Position numbers and translations under genes: made by a program
In this document: positions 43,539 to 52,466 of the stretch, piece after piece
Layout of the letters: every line of letters begins with the position of its first letter
Position numbering within the stretch: the first letter of the stretch is position 1
The notes under the pieces: generated by a model
Databases searched by the model: none
The model's input: the letters and a program-made list of their open reading frames with translations, nothing else
What the model was told of the DNA's origin: nothing
Assembly (NCBI RefSeq): GCF_004766045.1
Contig: NZ_SPQQ01000001.1
Span: 797,626 to 861,625, forward strand
Length of the DNA: 64,000 bases
Direction of reading: 5' to 3'
From: Desulfosporosinus fructosivorans
Lineage (GTDB): Bacteria > Bacillota > Desulfitobacteriia > Desulfitobacteriales > Desulfitobacteriaceae

Positions 43539-46500
43539 ACCTGAGGATTTCCCGGTTTTCTTAAAGGGAATTCATATTCAGGGATTTAAGTCGTTCGCTG
43601 ATCGTGTCAAATTAGAATTAGGCCATGGACTAAGCGTAATTGTCGGTCCAAATGGGAGCGGTAAAAGTAATGTCGCCGATGCAGTGCGTTGGGTGCTGGG
43701 AGAACAAAGCGCTAAGAGCCTCCGTGGGGTTAAAATGGAAGATGTGATTTTTTCTGGGAGCACACAACGACGCCCTGTCGGCATGGCAGAGGTTTCTCTA
43801 ATCTTTGATAACACAACTGGAATTTTCCCATTAGATTTTCGAGAAATCACGATAACTCGACGGGTTTATCGCGATGGTGATGGGCAATATTTGATTAACA
43901 ATGCATCCTGCCGACTCAGAGATATTCAGGAACTATTTATGGATACAGGAGCCGGAAAAGAAGGATTCTCGATCATTGGGCAGGGGCGGATTGAGGAAAT
44001 CTTAAACCTAAAATCGGAAGAACGTCGATCGCTGATCGAAGAAGCGGCTGGAATTACCAAGTTTCGTTACAGAAAGCGCGAAGCCTTAAAGCGTCTTGAT
44101 GCAACAATATCAAATCTCCAGCGGCTTGATGATATCGTGCGAGAAATTGAGGCGCAACTGACTCCTCTGGCTGCCCAAGCCCAAGTGGCCGAACAAAGCC
44201 TTGCGCTCTCTACTGAACAAAGACGTCTAGAAATCCAATTGACCGTTCTAGACATCTCTGAAGGGAAGCAAAAATTGTCTTTAGCTTCTAAGGATTCAGA
44301 AACACTGCAATCCAGCTTAGTAGAAGCTCAAGCATTATTGAGGCTTGAAGAGAGTAAAAATATAGAAGATAAGGTCCTGTTAAAAGAAATAGAGGATGAC
44401 CTACAACGGATGCAAGGAGAAGGTTTTCAGGCGGAGCAGGCACTAGATGCTTTAAAACATGAGATGAGCATTCGCGCTGAGCGTTCCAAGTATCTTGAGG
44501 AGCAAATTGCTTGGTTGACCGATGAAATCCAGGTAGATGAGGAAAAAATAAGGAATTTGAACCAACGGATTAGTACCCTTGCGGCAAAGCAAGCGGTTTT
44601 AAAGCATACGGTTGAAGAATCACAACGCAAGGTCTTAGAACAAGAAGAGAAGCTCAATGTTGTCCGAGAAAGAAACCTGGCAGAAGTAATTGAACGAATT
44701 AAAGCTGACCTTTTTCAAGCCCTGTCAGAGCAGGCCAATTGTGCTAATGAATTGACTGGGGCTCAGCATACTCTGGCATCGCTAGAACAACAAGTTCTTC
44801 AAATAGTGCAGGAGCAAGGGATCAAAGTAGCGGAGCGTCAAACCTTGAGTGAGACTTCTGAAGCGCAGGAAAAAGAATTGCGTCAGATTGAAAGGCAAGC
44901 CATAGCTAGAGAAGAAGAAATGTTAAGTCTACGGACAGAGCGGGATCAGTTAAAAGGACTTCAACAAGAAAATAATGCGGGACTTCAGAAGCATAAAACT
45001 CTTACAGAACAATCTAGAGCAAGGATGCACGCTTTGCGGTCTTTAGAAAATTCCTTAGAGGGGTATCAGCGTGGGGTACGCGAGGTGATGCTAGCCAAGA
45101 AAAAAGGGATCAAAGATTGTATTGGCCTCTGCGGGACGGTAGCTGAACTGATCACGGTGCAGGAAAAATATGAACTGGCTTTGGAGACCGCCCTTGGTGC
45201 TGGGTTGCAAAATGTTGTGGCAGAGAATGAAAAAGGTGCCAAAGCAGCTATTTCATATTTAAAGGTTCATCAATTTGGACGAGTAACCTTCCTGCCACTT
45301 GATATAATTCAAGGGAACCGGATGTCCGTGAGCCAGGTAGTAGAGAGAGATCCAGGGTATATCGGGGTTGCGGTAGATCTTGTTACATACGACTTAGTAT
45401 ACAAACCGGCAATGGAGTTTCTGCTCGGTCGCATCGTCGTGGTCTCGGATATGAATGCCGCGACTCGGATCGCCAAAGCATCTGGGTATAGGCTGCGCAT
45501 TGTGACGTTAGAGGGGGACCAAGTTCATCCAGGAGGTTCTCTGAGTGGCGGGAGCGTTCAGCGCAAAGGTGGAAATTTGCTTGCTCGCTCCCGTGAAATT
45601 GATTCCTTGCATGTCGCTTTGGTGCGGTTAGAAAAAGACTTGTCTGATAAAGAACAGGAATACTCCGAGAATGATCTTCGACTGAGGGCTATTCAGGAAA
45701 ATATGGATAATTTAAGTCTTAAGCAACGTGAAGATAAAGAACATCAGGTCATGCTTAAGACAGTACACGAAAATGTGCTGAACCAGTTGGGTCGGTTAGA
45801 GAGCGACTTAATGGGGTTAAATCTGCGGAACCAGGACAATATGGCCCAAAAAGACGCACTTTGCCTTCGTTTGACAAGTCTAACCGAACGTTTGGATATA
45901 GCTGAAAGAACGTCGGTTAATCTGCGTGAAGAGTACAATCGGCGGGAGCAGGAAGCTAAAGTCGCAACTGGTGAGATAGAATCACATGGGGAGCAACTGA
46001 CCCAGGAAAAAATTCGCTTAGCCAAGTGGGAGCAAGAATTAAATCAATGCACAGAGCAACTTGGACACGAACGATCCATCATTCGTGAAAATGAATCCAG
46101 TCTTCAACTCAAAAAACTGAAACAGGTTGGTTTTCAAGAAAACTGTCAAACGGTTGAAGCGGAGCAAGGAGCGTTGAACCAGCAATTGGAGAAACATTCA
46201 CTTGCCCAAGAGGCACAACAATACTCACTAATGCAACGGAGACAAGAGCGAGAGGGTTTAGCGGCAGGGTTACTTAAACTGGAACAGGAGATACTTTCTA
46301 AGCGCCAGCTAGAGCATGCGCTGGAACAACGCCTCCATGCCAATGAACTTCGCGTTGTCCGTTACGAGACGGAGTGCCAAGCAGGAGAAACTCGTTTAGT
46401 TGAGGAATTTTCTCTAACTTGGGAGGAGGCAATACCTTATCAGACCGAGGAGGAAAGGTCAGTTTTATGGCGAAGGGTGCAAGCCCTTAAACAAAAGATT

Positions 46501-47127
46501 GACGATTTAGGCCCTATCAACCAAGCCGCGATCGAAGAATACCCCAAAATGCTGGCCCGGAAGGTTTTTATGTTGGCACAGCAGGACGATTTAGTCGAAG
46601 CAGATCAGACCTTGCGCCAAGTGATTTCCGAACTGGACAAGACCATGAGTGAACGGTTTATTGAAAGCTTCCATGCGGTGAATGGAGCATTTCAAGAAGT
46701 CTTTAAAGAGCTATTTTGTGGCGGAAATGCTGAGCTTCACTTAGTAGATCCAGAGCACTTGTTAGAAACAGGTGTCGAGATTATTGCTCAGCCCCCTGGT
46801 AAAAAACCACAGCTCCTTTCTCTCTTGTCCGGTGGAGAACGAGCTTTAACAGCAATAGCCATTTTGTTTGCCCTACTTCGGGTTAAACCAAGTCCGTTCT
46901 GTATTTTAGATGAGATTGAAGCATCTTTGGATGATGCTAACGTTCAGAGATTTGCCCAATATATCCACCGACTCTCGGACTCAACCCAGTTTGTCGTTAT
47001 CTCCCATCGCAAAGGAACCATGGAATCAGCTGATGTTTTGTATGGAATTACCATGGAGGAGAGCGGTGTTTCTAAGTTGCTTTCTGTCCAACTTGATAAG
47101 AGAGAGGATACGTTGTATTCGGCATAA
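43531..47127 (+). CDS. smc: Chromosome segregation protein SMC
   Basis: A 1198-residue SMC ATPase that compacts and segregates the chromosome with ScpA/ScpB. The head is built from the N-terminal Walker A GPNGSGKSN and the C-terminal signature LLSGGERALTAIAIL and Walker B FCILDEIEASLDDAN. Two long coiled coils (about 170-510 and 680-1020) flank the hinge (about 525-670; LCGTVAELITVQEKYELALETAL, GGSLSGGS). Length is standard. It is followed by composite element 3 and then ftsY, normally its close neighbour. Confidence 0.97.
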   Translation: MAKPEDFPVFLKGIHIQGFKSFADRVKLELGHGLSVIVGPNGSGKSNVADAVRWVLGEQSAKSLRGVKMEDVIFSGSTQRRPVGMAEVSLIFDNTTGIFPLDFREITITRRVYRDGDGQYLINNASCRLRDIQELFMDTGAGKEGFSIIGQGRIEEILNLKSEERRSLIEEAAGITKFRYRKREALKRLDATISNLQRLDDIVREIEAQLTPLAAQAQVAEQSLALSTEQRRLEIQLTVLDISEGKQKLSLASKDSETLQSSLVEAQALLRLEESKNIEDKVLLKEIEDDLQRMQGEGFQAEQALDALKHEMSIRAERSKYLEEQIAWLTDEIQVDEEKIRNLNQRISTLAAKQAVLKHTVEESQRKVLEQEEKLNVVRERNLAEVIERIKADLFQALSEQANCANELTGAQHTLASLEQQVLQIVQEQGIKVAERQTLSETSEAQEKELRQIERQAIAREEEMLSLRTERDQLKGLQQENNAGLQKHKTLTEQSRARMHALRSLENSLEGYQRGVREVMLAKKKGIKDCIGLCGTVAELITVQEKYELALETALGAGLQNVVAENEKGAKAAISYLKVHQFGRVTFLPLDIIQGNRMSVSQVVERDPGYIGVAVDLVTYDLVYKPAMEFLLGRIVVVSDMNAATRIAKASGYRLRIVTLEGDQVHPGGSLSGGSVQRKGGNLLARSREIDSLHVALVRLEKDLSDKEQEYSENDLRLRAIQENMDNLSLKQREDKEHQVMLKTVHENVLNQLGRLESDLMGLNLRNQDNMAQKDALCLRLTSLTERLDIAERTSVNLREEYNRREQEAKVATGEIESHGEQLTQEKIRLAKWEQELNQCTEQLGHERSIIRENESSLQLKKLKQVGFQENCQTVEAEQGALNQQLEKHSLAQEAQQYSLMQRRQEREGLAAGLLKLEQEILSKRQLEHALEQRLHANELRVVRYETECQAGETRLVEEFSLTWEEAIPYQTEEERSVLWRRVQALKQKIDDLGPINQAAIEEYPKMLARKVFMLAQQDDLVEADQTLRQVISELDKTMSERFIESFHAVNGAFQEVFKELFCGGNAELHLVDPEHLLETGVEIIAQPPGKKPQLLSLLSGGERALTAIAILFALLRVKPSPFCILDEIEASLDDANVQRFAQYIHRLSDSTQFVVISHRKGTMESADVLYGITMEESGVSKLLSVQLDKREDTLYSA

Positions 47128-47145
47128 GGCCCTTGTAGGGGACTT

Positions 47146-47358
47146 GTGTGACACAGCGCTCAGTACTTACGACGCAGAGCAAACTAGCCGTTCAAGCTCC
47201 TAAAGCGGGAGCGGGGCGAAACACGAGTGAGTGTTTCGCCAAATGCGCCGTCCTTGGCGCAATGAGGGCCGAACATCCCTGTTCGCTTCCCCGTATCTGG
47301 GGTCGCTTTCACGGAGTTTGCTAGACTGCTTACGTAAAGACCTCTCGCTGTGTCACAC
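47146..47358. repeat. Composite element 3: long imperfect inverted repeat with nested hairpins
   Basis: The arm at 47146-47190 (starts GTGTGACACAGCG, includes GCAAACTAG) is complementary to 47311-47358 (GAGTTTGCTAG ... CGCTGTGTCACAC). Inside the loop are a perfect hairpin GGCGAAACAC/GTGTTTCGCC (47215-47240) and a small GCGCC/GGCGC hairpin (47245-47260). No gene is visible from 47128 to 47707. Layout resembles elements 1 and 2. Confidence 0.85.
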
Positions 47359-47412
47359 TGCGTCCCAGGCTTAGACCGGGGGACCGAAGGGACGAGGACG
47401 GAGAGGGTGTGG

Positions 47413-47609
47413 AAGTTCGGGGACGGTTCTTGAGCTTGCATTTGGGGAGGACTTATGGGAGACGGCACATTTCATGTGCGCCGTCTTAGCTTTGGGGTCT
47501 TTGGGGGTCGCTTTCACGGGATTTCTATCTCGCTTGTGAATACAAGTTCGGGACGGTTCTTGAACTTGTATTCGGAGGCGATATGGGAAAAAAATGCACA
47601 TTTCATGTG
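47413..47609 (+). repeat. Composite element 3: duplicated 130-bp-spaced block
   Basis: 47413-47480 and 47543-47609 are diverged direct copies. Shared parts are AAGTTCGGG, GGACGGTTCTTGA, CTTG-ATT-GGAGG, TATGGGA and CACATTTCATGTG; the last forms a hairpin (GACGGCACAT/ATGTGCGCCGTC at 47461-47485). GGGGTCGCTTTCACGG also occurs twice (47299-47314 and 47504-47519). GGGACGGTTCT-type motifs are common next to IS200-like REP transposases in other bacteria, a recollection not tested here. Confidence 0.75.
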
Positions 47610-47707
47610 GACTGTGTGCAATGCCTGATGCATTATGATATTCTAGTCTTGTATGTTAACTAGGAATCCGAACTTCGAACCACGATTTTTGAGAGGATGT
47701 TAAAATA

Positions 47708-48643
47708 GTGGCAGGATTTTTCGCTAAGCTTAAAGAAGGTCTTACTAAAACCCGCGAAAATTTTGTGGGAAAGATTGAAGAGGTTTTTACTGGTCGTAAG
47801 AAAATTGATGAAGAGTTATATGATGAATTGGAAGAGGCCTTGATTGGTTCAGATGTCGGTGTTCACTCCTCGCTTGAATTGGTAGAACGGTTGCGTAAAG
47901 AAGTTAAGAAACGGAAAATCTCACAGCCCAGTGAGCTTAATGAGGTCCTCCAAGAATTGATCGCGGAGTTATTGGGGGAAGAGGAAACGCTTAATTTCGC
48001 AGAGCAAGGTCCTAGCGTTATTCTCGTGGTTGGAGTAAATGGGGTTGGCAAAACAACAACGATTGGTAAGCTTGCGAACCGGTTGAAAAAGGATGGGAAG
48101 AGGGTTATCATGGCAGCAGGGGATACTTTTCGGGCGGCTGCTATTGATCAACTTGAGGTTTGGGGAGAAAGATCTGGGATAGAAGTTATTAAGCATCGGG
48201 AAGGTTCAGATCCTGCCGCTGTTGCCTATGATGCGGTACAAGCGGCAAAGTCTCGTAATATAGACGTTGTTATTGTGGATACCGCTGGTCGCCTCCACAA
48301 TAAAGTAAACTTAATGGAAGAATTACGTAAGGTCAAGCGTGTGATTGAGCGTGAAATTCCGGGGGCCCCTCATGAAGTGTTACTCGTGTTGGATGCTACT
48401 ACGGGACAGAATGCGCTACAACAAGCCAAGCTTTTTCAAGAAGTAGCAGGAGTAACTGGAATTGTCCTAACGAAATTAGATGGGACGGCTAAAGGGGGCG
48501 TGGTATTAGGGATCCGAGGAGAAACTCAGATTCCTGTGAAATGGATTGGGATAGGAGAAGGAATCGAAGATTTGCGTCCGTTTGTGCCTCAGGATTTCGC
48601 AGCAGCGCTTTTTAATCGGTCTGACGAGGAGGGAGAAATCTGA
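47708..48643 (+). CDS. ftsY: Signal recognition particle receptor FtsY
   Basis: A 311-residue SRP GTPase that docks ribosome-SRP complexes at the membrane. The NG domain has G1 GVNGVGKTTTIGKLA, DTFRAAA, G3 DTAGRLHNK and G4 TKLDGTAKGG. The acidic A domain of long FtsY forms is missing, as is usual in Firmicutes. The GTG start follows GAGAGG at 11 bp. The stop overlaps the presumed mtnP start (CTGA). Confidence 0.95.
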   Translation: MAGFFAKLKEGLTKTRENFVGKIEEVFTGRKKIDEELYDELEEALIGSDVGVHSSLELVERLRKEVKKRKISQPSELNEVLQELIAELLGEEETLNFAEQGPSVILVVGVNGVGKTTTIGKLANRLKKDGKRVIMAAGDTFRAAAIDQLEVWGERSGIEVIKHREGSDPAAVAYDAVQAAKSRNIDVVIVDTAGRLHNKVNLMEELRKVKRVIEREIPGAPHEVLLVLDATTGQNALQQAKLFQEVAGVTGIVLTKLDGTAKGGVVLGIRGETQIPVKWIGIGEGIEDLRPFVPQDFAAALFNRSDEEGEI

Positions 48644-49425
48644 TACCTTATGCACTAATTGGGGGAACAGGTGTTGAGCATTTTACACTGACAGAACAGC
48701 GCGTTATTACGGTGGAAACACCTTATGGAACGGTTGAACCCGTTGTTGGTAATCTTGCGAATCGTGAACTTGTTTTTATGAGTCGCCATGGACGTGATCA
48801 CGCCACACCTCCTCACCTCGTGAATTACAGGGCTAATATTTGGGCGCTACGAAAACTAGGAGTGCAAAAAATTATTGCCACAGCAGCTGTTGGTTCTTTG
48901 TCTCCGAGTTTTCGCTTAGGTGAGTTGGTGCTTCTAGATCAGTTCCTTGATTTTACTAAAAGCCGACCGCAGACGTTCTACGAAGGTGGTAAACAGGGCG
49001 TACTCCATGTGGATATGACAGAACCCTACTGTTCCGCTGTGCGGCAGGTTATTATGGACGCTTCAGAGCATCTTGGTTTTGCAGTTAAGAATGGGGCTTG
49101 TTATGTCTGTACAGAAGGTCCACGGTTTGAAACCCCTGCAGAGATTCGGATGTTTCAACGCCTTGGTGCTGACCTTGTCGGAATGACGAGTGTTCCAGAA
49201 GTTGTTCTGGCTCGGGAGCTTGGGATGTGTTACGCTTCTATTGGGATGGTAACGAACGAAGCGGCTGGGATTGCAACGCATCCTTTAACCCACGCAGAAG
49301 TAACGGAGAGTATGAAGATACCAGGGGTAAAGGTCGCACAGCTCATTCAAGAGACCTTCGAGTTATGGGCTACTGGTCAGAATTGTCTATGTGCCTCAGC
49401 GAATGAAGAAGTTGGTAAGTTTTAG
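48640..49425 (+). CDS. mtnP: S-methyl-5'-thioadenosine phosphorylase-type purine nucleoside phosphorylase
   Basis: A 261-residue phosphorylase that would split methylthioadenosine into adenine and methylthioribose 1-phosphate. The phosphate loop ALIGGTGVEHF is encoded from 48652, upstream of the first ATG (48712). The frame opens after a TGA at 48622; no ATG, GTG or TTG lies before the loop. CTG 48640, 6 bp after AGGAGGG and overlapping the ftsY stop as CTGA, is the best start. Other motifs are SRHGRDHATPPH, ATAAVGSLSP, TEGPRFETPAE and MTSVPEVVLARE. mtnA follows. Methylthioinosine is another possible substrate given mtaD. Confidence 0.85.
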   Translation: MIPYALIGGTGVEHFTLTEQRVITVETPYGTVEPVVGNLANRELVFMSRHGRDHATPPHLVNYRANIWALRKLGVQKIIATAAVGSLSPSFRLGELVLLDQFLDFTKSRPQTFYEGGKQGVLHVDMTEPYCSAVRQVIMDASEHLGFAVKNGACYVCTEGPRFETPAEIRMFQRLGADLVGMTSVPEVVLARELGMCYASIGMVTNEAAGIATHPLTHAEVTESMKIPGVKVAQLIQETFELWATGQNCLCASANEEVGKF

Positions 49426-49440
49426 AAAGGCAGTGGGACG

Positions 49441-50478
49441 ATGAAATCGATTGAATGGCTAGGAAATTCCTTGCGAATATTAGACCAGAGCAAGCTTCCA
49501 GTTGAAACTGTATATCGGAATGCTTTGTCCTATAAGGAAGTGGCAGAGGCGATCGAACACATGGAAGTACGTGGAGCGCCTGCCATTGGAGCAGCAGTTG
49601 CTTATGGATATGCGTTAGGAGCGATAGAATACCAGGGTGATCGAGAAGGGCTTCCCAGTTTCATGGAAGAGGTACAGGATAGACTCGAGGCAACTCGACC
49701 CACTGCGGTCAACTTATTTTGGGCACTGCGACGCATGGAAGATCGCTTGCGTGAATGTTGGGAAGTCGAAGATTTAGATGAGGTAAGGCGGATTCTCATT
49801 GAGGAAGCGAATCGCATTGCCGAGGATGATTGCAAAATGAATCGCCTTATTGGGCAACATGGAAACGAGATTGTCCCTGAGAAGGCCAATATTCTAACCC
49901 ATTGTAACGCGGGGGCTTTAGCCACTGTAGAGTACGGTACTGCTCTAGGCGTAATTCGAAAGGCCCATGAAGCAGGTAAAAATATTCATGTTTATGCGGA
50001 TGAAACACGACCCTTGTTACAAGGTGCACGCCTTACAGCCTTGGAACTCATGAAAGATAAGATTCCAGTGACCCTAATTGCAGACAATATGGCCGGTTAC
50101 CTAATGCAACAAGGCAAAGTGGACCTAGTGATTGTTGGAGCGGACCGGATCGCGGCCAACGGAGATACAGCGAATAAAATCGGGACTTACTCCGTAGCGG
50201 TCTTGGCGCATGCGCATGGCATTCCTTTTTATGTAGCAGCTCCGACCTCAACTATTGATTTGAAGGTAGCCACTGGCCAAGAAATTCCAATTGAAGTACG
50301 CCCTGACAAAGAAATGCGTGAGTGCTTTGGGCTACAAGTTGCGCCTTCGGAGGTTAATGTTTATAATCCAGCTTTTGATGTCACCCCAGCGAAATATATC
50401 ACTGGGATTATCACGGAAAAAGGGATTGTAGCCCCACCATATTCAGTCAACCTCCTTAAATTGATGGTACGATCGTAA
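49441..50478 (+). CDS. mtnA: S-methyl-5-thioribose-1-phosphate isomerase
   Basis: A 345-residue aldose-ketose isomerase making methylthioribulose 1-phosphate. Motifs RGAPAIGAAVAYG, THCNAGALATVEYGTALGV (catalytic Cys) and IVGADRIAANGDTANKIGTY (catalytic Asp) are present. It is 15 bp after mtnP. Genes for the rest of the aerobic methionine cycle (mtnB, mtnD) are not here, as expected for an anaerobe. Confidence 0.95.
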   Translation: MKSIEWLGNSLRILDQSKLPVETVYRNALSYKEVAEAIEHMEVRGAPAIGAAVAYGYALGAIEYQGDREGLPSFMEEVQDRLEATRPTAVNLFWALRRMEDRLRECWEVEDLDEVRRILIEEANRIAEDDCKMNRLIGQHGNEIVPEKANILTHCNAGALATVEYGTALGVIRKAHEAGKNIHVYADETRPLLQGARLTALELMKDKIPVTLIADNMAGYLMQQGKVDLVIVGADRIAANGDTANKIGTYSVAVLAHAHGIPFYVAAPTSTIDLKVATGQEIPIEVRPDKEMRECFGLQVAPSEVNVYNPAFDVTPAKYITGIITEKGIVAPPYSVNLLKLMVRS

Positions 50479-50548
50479 TCTTCTGAGAAAGAGATCTTCG
50501 TAAGTTGAAGAGATCCCTTGTCGACGGGTGGTGAGGAGAATGAAAAGT

Positions 50549-51850
50549 ATGTCAAAAGTTCTAATACGTGCCATGGTATTACCAATGACAGGTCCAGATT
50601 CATTTTATCCCCAAGGGGAAATTGCGATAGAGAACGATCGGATTGTTTCGGTAGGGGCATATGGCTCAGTTCCGACAGGATTTATACCCGACCGTATTCT
50701 GGAATTGCCTAATGACGTGGTTATGCCGGGTTTAATTAACACTCATACCCATGCCGCTATGACGTTACTTAGGAGCTATGCAGATGACCTGCCCCTTATG
50801 CCTTGGCTCAAGGAGAAGGTGTGGCCCTTCGAAGAAAAATTAACAGAAGAGGACATTTATTGGGGGACGGCCTTGGCGCTTTGTGAAATGATCCGTTCTG
50901 GAACGACGACCATGCTTGATATGTATGCTTCAATGGATCAAGTTGCAGAAGCTGTGCTCATGGCCGGGACTCGTGCTGTCCTTTCCCGAGGACTTATAGG
51001 AAACGGTCCAAACGGCAAGCGGGCTTTAGAAGAAAATATTGAATTGGTTCAGCGTTATCACGGAGCTGGGGCAGGACGAATCAGTATCATGTTTGGTCCA
51101 CACGCTCCCTACACTTGCTCTGCGGAGTATCTGCGCAGCGTGAAAGTTGAGGCTGATCGACTGGGCGTGGGGATTCATATTCATGTGGCAGAAACTGAAG
51201 ATGAAATTAAGATTATTCAGGAGCAATACGGAAAAACCCCTGTGCAGTGGCTCGATGAGCTAGGGCTTTTCGGAGGGCATGTCGTGGCAGCGCACTGTGT
51301 TCATCTGACACCGGAAGATATGGACATCCTCGCTAGTAAGCGCGTTTGTGTTGCCCATAATGCGGAAAGTAACATGAAGCTAAGTAGTGGCACTGCTCCA
51401 ATAACGGAGTTGCGCGCTAAAGGCGTTATCCTAGGACTAGGAACTGACAGCGCATCAAGTAATAACAATCTTGATCTTTTTGGAGAGATGCGCTCTGCGG
51501 CACTCCAACAAAAGCTAAAGGTAAATTCAACTGCACTCCCAGCGTATGAAGTCTTAGAAATGGCGACGCTTGGTGGGGCTCAAACGCTCGGTCTTGAAGA
51601 TGTGGGGATGCTCGCACCAGGCTTTAAAGCAGATATTATCTCCATAGACATGGATCAACCGCATTTCTATCCTCGCTTCTCCATTCCAGCACATCTGGTC
51701 TATGTTGCTCATGCAGGGGATGTGCGCACGGTGATGGTAGATGGCAAACTACTCATGGAAGAACGCAAGCTTTTGACAATGGATGTGGGCAAGGTTTGCC
51801 AAGAAGCGGAAACCCGCGCGAAACGGATTAATGGGGAGTTGAACGGGTAA
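50549..51850 (+). CDS. mtaD: 5-methylthioadenosine/S-adenosylhomocysteine deaminase
   Basis: A 433-residue metal-dependent amidohydrolase that deaminates MTA to methylthioinosine and SAH to S-inosylhomocysteine. Metal motifs are NTHTHAAM, HIHVAETEDE, VAAHCVHL and GTDSASSNN. ATG 50549 is chosen with GAGGAG 10 bp upstream; ATG 50540 is too close to the site. With mtnP and mtnA it forms a sulfur-nucleoside salvage cluster between ftsY and ylxM. Whether MTA goes to MtnP or MtaD first is open. Confidence 0.92.
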   Translation: MSKVLIRAMVLPMTGPDSFYPQGEIAIENDRIVSVGAYGSVPTGFIPDRILELPNDVVMPGLINTHTHAAMTLLRSYADDLPLMPWLKEKVWPFEEKLTEEDIYWGTALALCEMIRSGTTTMLDMYASMDQVAEAVLMAGTRAVLSRGLIGNGPNGKRALEENIELVQRYHGAGAGRISIMFGPHAPYTCSAEYLRSVKVEADRLGVGIHIHVAETEDEIKIIQEQYGKTPVQWLDELGLFGGHVVAAHCVHLTPEDMDILASKRVCVAHNAESNMKLSSGTAPITELRAKGVILGLGTDSASSNNNLDLFGEMRSAALQQKLKVNSTALPAYEVLEMATLGGAQTLGLEDVGMLAPGFKADIISIDMDQPHFYPRFSIPAHLVYVAHAGDVRTVMVDGKLLMEERKLLTMDVGKVCQEAETRAKRINGELNG

Positions 51851-51960
51851 TCACGCCAATACCGTAAGCTCGTAAATCCTAAGGGGCATTCGTGAATTGC
51901 GCTACAAAGAGGAACTGGATTTTGTAGGGGGAGTTTATGTATCCCTATTAAAATTCTGTC

Positions 51961-51989
51961 TTGACAAACCGTTCAATATCGTCTAAAAT
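51961..51989 (+). promoter_or_regulatory. Sigma-A promoter of the ylxM-ffh operon
   Basis: Perfect TTGACA (51961-51966) and TAAAAT (51984-51989) spaced 17 bp, 37 bp before the ylxM start. Confidence 0.8.
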
Positions 51990-52026
51990 TCGTTGTAAAG
52001 TAAAATTGCTTTACAAGGGGGTTGGG

Positions 52027-52395
52027 ATGGAAAAACTCGCCAAAATGGCTCTCTTAGCAGATTTCTATGGCCCACTTCTTACTGAAAAGCAACGTAACGT
52101 ATGGGACCTTCATTACCAACAGGATCTTTCTTTAGCTGAAATCGCTGAGTTAGAACATATCAGCCGTCAGGCTATTCATGATCTACTCAAACGCACAGAG
52201 CGGATCCTTGCAGAGTACGAGGAGAAATTAGGGCTTGTTCAGAGGTTCTGGGCGGAACGTGAGAAATTAATGGAAATAAAAGAGTTGTCACAGGAATTAG
52301 TGGAGCAGGATTTTACCAGCTCGTCAGCATGGAAGCGCCATCAACGAATACGCGCCATAATTGATGAAGTTTATGTTAATATGTCAGATGAGTGA
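52027..52395 (+). CDS. ylxM: YlxM family DNA-binding protein (UPF0122)
   Basis: A 122-residue protein with a sigma-70 region 4-like helix-turn-helix (LTEKQRNVWDLHYQQDLSLAEIAE, ISRQAIHDLLKR). It accompanies ffh in Firmicutes and is proposed to modulate the SRP pathway. ATG 52027 gives the normal length; GGGGTTGG upstream is a modest site. The 71-bp gap to ffh contains a GAAGCCGGAAGTTAGAGTC short repeat. Confidence 0.93.
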   Translation: MEKLAKMALLADFYGPLLTEKQRNVWDLHYQQDLSLAEIAELEHISRQAIHDLLKRTERILAEYEEKLGLVQRFWAEREKLMEIKELSQELVEQDFTSSSAWKRHQRIRAIIDEVYVNMSDE

Positions 52396-52466
52396 AATCA
52401 GAGTTAAGGGCCAGAAGCCGGAAGTTAGAGTCTTAAGAGTGGATCAAATCGAAAGCGGGGACAGGC

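Noticed and set aside
47299..47519. Intact insertion sequence between smc and ftsY
   Set aside because: No transposase frame and no flanking target duplication seen; only repeated motifs.
47184..47601. Two minus-strand open frames of 76-94 codons between smc and ftsY
   Set aside because: They lie entirely in composite element 3, lack ribosome sites and read through hairpins and duplicated blocks.
48712..49425. ATG 48712 as the mtnP start
   Set aside because: It would remove the phosphate-binding IGGTG loop and leave a 69-bp gap in an otherwise overlapped junction.
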